DNA of 9,212 bases. Origin: Dysgonamonadaceae bacterium. Its GTDB lineage: Bacteria; Bacteroidota; Bacteroidia; Bacteroidales; Azobacteroidaceae. Position 1 is the stretch's first letter. Each line of letters opens with the position of its first letter. Positions 7,063 through 9,212 of the stretch are shown here, piece by piece. A program made the translations under genes and the position numbers. The DNA lies in the NCBI GenBank assembly GCA_031284225.1, contig JAITAH010000038.1, positions 1-9,212 of the forward strand. Direction: 5' to 3'. The notes below the pieces were generated by a model. It was not told the DNA's origin. It ran no database searches and was given only the letters and a program-made list of their open reading frames with translations.

Positions 7063-7416
7063 ATGAAAATAATATTATTCTCCCTTTTTTTACTTTTTTC
7101 ATTCTCTTTATTCTCTTCATTTTTAAAGATTCACATGCTTACTTGTCCTGTAAAATATTTTTTCCATATCGATTGTCCGGGATGCGGGATGCAAAGAAGC
7201 ATTATTGCACTTTTGGAAGGCGATTTATGGAAAAGTTTATCATTTTATCCGGCAACAATCCCTATATTTGTATTTTTAATTTATACCGCTTTTCATTTGA
7301 TCATAGATTTCAGGCATGGAGCTGTAATCATTAAATGGGGGTATATTTTATGTTCAATAATCATATTTATATTTTATATTTACAAAGTAATCACTTATAA
7401 AATTTTCTTATTATGA
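7063..7416 (+). CDS. DUF2752 family membrane protein
   Basis: This is a 117-residue, very hydrophobic protein of unknown function. It starts with a membrane segment (about 3-20), followed by the family signature: Cys28-Pro, then Cys38-Pro-Gly-Cys41-Gly-Met-Gln-Arg, then ALLEGDLWKSLSFYPA (about 49-64). Two more membrane segments follow (about 65-83 and 92-112). The CPGCGMxR pattern is the hallmark of DUF2752. The Cys residues could bind metal or form disulfides, which is inference. The gene overlaps the next one by ATGA (7413-7416), so the two are translationally coupled. It is AT-rich compared with the rest of the window. It has its own candidate promoter, divergent from hemW. Confidence 0.85.
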   Translation: MKIILFSLFLLFSFSLFSSFLKIHMLTCPVKYFFHIDCPGCGMQRSIIALLEGDLWKSLSFYPATIPIFVFLIYTAFHLIIDFRHGAVIIKWGYILCSIIIFIFYIYKVITYKIFLL

Positions 7417-7790
7417 CAACGAATCATGAAGTTTCTTTTGAAAAAGATCAGACAAGTTTTCAAATTCCCGTACCAAATGCTACTGCAATCCTTGTTTTAG
7501 GAATAATTTCTATTGTAGGCTGTTGTTGCTACGGCATTGGGTTTATTTTTGCGATTATTGCCCTCGTGTTGGCGTCTAATGCGAGCAAACAATACAATGA
7601 AGAGCCTGCTCGCTATTTGCAAAGTTCTTACAAAAATATGAATGCAGGAAAAATTTGTGCAATTATCGGTTTGATTCTCTCTGTTTTAACAATTATTTAC
7701 TTCATTTGGGCTATTTCATTCATAGGTTGGGATGTGGTGAGAGATCCCGAATTGTTGCAAGAACGGTTGCAAGAGTTGATGAACCGGTAA
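7413..7790 (+). CDS. CCC-motif membrane protein (DUF4190-like)
   Basis: The protein has 125 residues. A polar N-terminus (1-22) is followed by a membrane segment interrupted by three consecutive cysteines (Cys37-39, VGCCCYGIG), a polar loop containing Tyr/Asn/Glu (about 58-75), a second membrane segment (about 78-104, GKICAIIGLILSVLTIIYF) and a short charged tail (DPELLQERLQELMNR). This matches the Bacteroidota group called CCC-motif membrane proteins, which resemble DUF4190; no function is established. The start codon overlaps the stop of the DUF2752 gene, so the two products are made together and may form a complex (inference). No terminator is obvious after the stop. Confidence 0.82.
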   Translation: MTTNHEVSFEKDQTSFQIPVPNATAILVLGIISIVGCCCYGIGFIFAIIALVLASNASKQYNEEPARYLQSSYKNMNAGKICAIIGLILSVLTIIYFIWAISFIGWDVVRDPELLQERLQELMNR

Positions 7791-7958
7791 CAAAATGGCT
7801 TCTTAACCAATATTTCAGGATATGGATGAAGACGATAAAAGATAAATATAGGAAAAATGCAGGAAATACCTCGTCAGTTGTCCTGTAAGCGCGATTGAAA
7901 ACGGCACAGTCAATCAAAAGCTTTGCCGGACGCATACATACGGAAAAACAAATTAGAC
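7791..7958. other. Intergenic spacer of 168 bp before the CPBP gene
   Basis: No gene is supported here. An ATG at 7826 opens a 20-codon frame ending at 7888, with no recognised similarity and no ribosome site. No terminator hairpin follows the CCC-motif gene. A weak promoter candidate is listed separately. Confidence 0.6.
7895..7926 (+). promoter_or_regulatory. Weak candidate promoter for the CPBP-acetyltransferase pair
   Basis: TTG (7895-7897) is separated by 20 bases from AAGCTTTGC (7918-7926), which differs from the TAnnTTTG -7 consensus at its first base. Transcription would start near 7932, leaving about 27 bases of leader before the ATG at 7959. Spacing is right but the -7 match is imperfect. 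Confidence 0.3.
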
Positions 7959-8873
7959 ATGAAACAGATAGGAAAAATTTCGGAAAACAAAAACAATTAT
8001 CTTCAATTTATTGTTCCCACTTGCCTTGTAAGTTGGGTTATAGCAGGAATTGCTGTCTGGCTCGGAATGAGAACGACAGCAGGTTTCAGTTACACGCTTT
8101 TTGCATCGGCTTATATGCTTATTCCCGCCGCCTGCGCCATTGTGCTGCAAAAAAAGCGCAAAGAACCCGTTGCGCAATCCTTGAAAATTTCCTTCAAATT
8201 TAACCGGTGGTTTTTGATAGCCGTGCTTACGCCAATAGCGACAAGTCTTTTGGCTCTGGGAATAAGCCTGCTTTTTACGGACGTTCATTTTTCGGCAACT
8301 TACGAGGGATTACTTTCCCTGTTACCTGAAGAACAGGCAGAACTTGCTCGACAACAGTTATTGAAATTTCCGCCATTTGTTTTCTTTATGATTCAACTGG
8401 TAAGCGCGGTTGTTGCCGGCTGTACTATAAACGCTTTTTTTGCTTTGGGGGAAGAATTGGGCTGGCGCGGGTATTTGCTCACAGCTTTGAACGGAAAAAA
8501 GTTTTGGACAGCCTCGCTTATTATTGGCTCGATTTGGGGTATATGGCATTTCCCGCTGATATTGCTCGGACACAACTACCCCCAACATCCGGTGATTGGC
8601 GTCTTCATGATGACAGTCTGGTGTATTTTACTCACGCCGACAATTACATATATTGTTTTGAAATCGAAATCGACGATTACGGCGGCAATTTATCACGGAA
8701 CTCTCAACGCTATTGCCGGAATTTCAATCTTGTACCTCACAGGAGGTAACGACCTTACTAACGGCTCAACCGGACTTGCCGGTTTTATTGCCGTTGCAAT
8801 CGTAACATTCGGCTTTGTGCTGTATGACAAATATGTAACAAAGGAAAAAATATTTTTCTCAAAAATCAGATAA
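7959..8873 (+). CDS. CPBP family intramembrane glutamic endopeptidase
   Basis: The protein has 304 residues from the ATG at 7959; an in-frame TTG at 7923 is possible but would add a polar 12-residue extension and overlap the candidate promoter. It is a multi-spanning inner-membrane protein. The three CPBP (Abi, Rce1-like) motifs are intact: Glu165-Glu166-x3-Arg170 (EELGWRG), His197 in a WGIWHFP context, and His246 with Asn250 (HGTLNA). These are the expected catalytic residues of this glutamate-type membrane protease family. Prokaryotic members have been linked to bacteriocin self-immunity, peptide maturation or regulation; nothing here fixes the substrate. No bacteriocin-like precursor or transporter is seen next to it. 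The downstream acetyltransferase gene begins one base after its stop, indicating an operon. Confidence 0.9.
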   Translation: MKQIGKISENKNNYLQFIVPTCLVSWVIAGIAVWLGMRTTAGFSYTLFASAYMLIPAACAIVLQKKRKEPVAQSLKISFKFNRWFLIAVLTPIATSLLALGISLLFTDVHFSATYEGLLSLLPEEQAELARQQLLKFPPFVFFMIQLVSAVVAGCTINAFFALGEELGWRGYLLTALNGKKFWTASLIIGSIWGIWHFPLILLGHNYPQHPVIGVFMMTVWCILLTPTITYIVLKSKSTITAAIYHGTLNAIAGISILYLTGGNDLTNGSTGLAGFIAVAIVTFGFVLYDKYVTKEKIFFSKIR

Positions 8874-8874
8874 T

Positions 8875-9212
8875 ATGGAGACAGAATTGGAGAAATGTAT
8901 GAATGGCGAATGGTATGACTGCCATGCACAAGTTTTTGTGGTGCTCAAAGCGAGAACCCGGAAGCTGTTATCTCAATATAATACGCTGCCATACGATGAT
9001 AGCGTGGCAAGATACAATCTTTTGAAAGAAATGTTTGGTAGCGTCGGCACGAATGTTTCTGTAGGCAATCCTTTTATATGCGACTATGGGCAAAATATTC
9101 ATATCGGCAACAATGTGTCTGTAAATATGAATTGCACGTTTGTGGACTGTAACAAAATAACGATTGGCAACCGTGTGCTGATAGCGTCAAATGTGCAAAT
9201 TTACACGGCTGC
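8875..9212 (+). CDS. Maltose/galactoside O-acetyltransferase family protein (3' partial)
   Basis: 112 codons are visible before the right edge; the frame has no stop. The N-terminus (METELEKCMNGEWYDC, to about residue 55) matches the maltose-acetyltransferase (Mac) cap, and the rest forms left-handed beta-helix hexapeptide repeats (CDYGQNIHIGNN, ITIGNRVLIASN, VQIYTA). The family transfers an acetyl group from acetyl-CoA to a hydroxyl of a sugar or similar acceptor, acting as a cytoplasmic trimer. The catalytic His of the YTATHP motif would fall one to two residues past the edge, so activity cannot be judged. The ATG follows the CPBP stop by one base, so the two are co-transcribed. The acceptor is unknown; related xenobiotic or streptogramin acetyltransferases are less likely because of the Mac cap. 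Confidence 0.88.
   Translation, partial: METELEKCMNGEWYDCHAQVFVVLKARTRKLLSQYNTLPYDDSVARYNLLKEMFGSVGTNVSVGNPFICDYGQNIHIGNNVSVNMNCTFVDCNKITIGNRVLIASNVQIYTA

Noticed and set aside
7055..7066. Four-codon upstream frame ATG AGG AAA TGA overlapping the DUF2752 start
   Set aside because: Too short to support; the bases more likely just form the purine-rich leader of the DUF2752 ATG.
7923..7925. TTG start giving a 316-residue CPBP protein
   Set aside because: It adds a polar extension with no family support and falls inside the weak promoter candidate; the ATG at 7959 is simpler.
1..9212. CRISPR array, tRNA/rRNA gene, transposase or cobalamin riboswitch
   Set aside because: No regularly spaced repeats, tRNA-like folds, transposase motifs or riboswitch-like conserved blocks were seen anywhere in the window.

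Overview
The window looks like a chromosomal segment from a Bacteroidota species, most likely of the order Bacteroidales and outside Bacteroides itself. The evidence is two large secreted proteins ending in type IX secretion (T9SS) type A sorting domains, Bacteroidetes-type -7 promoter elements (TAnnTTTG), almost no Shine-Dalgarno sequences, and families common in this phylum (DUF4465, DUF2752, CCC-motif membrane protein). Base composition is moderate, and the 7.0-7.8 kb part is clearly AT-richer.

Layout. (1) 2-4534, plus strand: two tandem genes for T9SS-exported, multi-domain surface or extracellular proteins. The first is open at the left edge and carries a chitobiase/hexosaminidase C-terminal-like domain, a choice-of-anchor J-like domain, a fibronectin type III domain, a DUF4465 domain and a T9SS tail. 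The second has a signal peptide, beta-rich Ig-like regions, a fibronectin type III domain and a T9SS tail. They are 48 bp apart with no promoter seen between them, so they are probably one operon. (2) 4701-5786, plus: alanine dehydrogenase, with its own candidate promoter. (3) 5870-6985, minus: HemW, a radical-SAM haem chaperone, convergent with alanine dehydrogenase; a strong two-way hairpin lies between the two stops. (4) 7063-7790, plus: a translationally coupled pair of small membrane proteins (DUF2752, then CCC-motif), divergent from hemW and sharing a 77-bp promoter region with it. (5) 7959 to the right edge, plus: a CPBP intramembrane protease, then, after one base, a maltose/galactoside O-acetyltransferase-type protein cut by the window end.

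How they fit together. Most of the window is a chromosomal neighbourhood of unrelated units. The secreted pair is the least understood part; by recalled gene neighbourhoods (not checked here) it could belong to an outer-membrane nutrient, possibly cobamide, acquisition locus whose remaining genes lie upstream. The DUF2752/CCC pair is a conserved-looking unit with conspicuous cysteines and no known function. No RNA gene, CRISPR array, transposase or riboswitch was seen.
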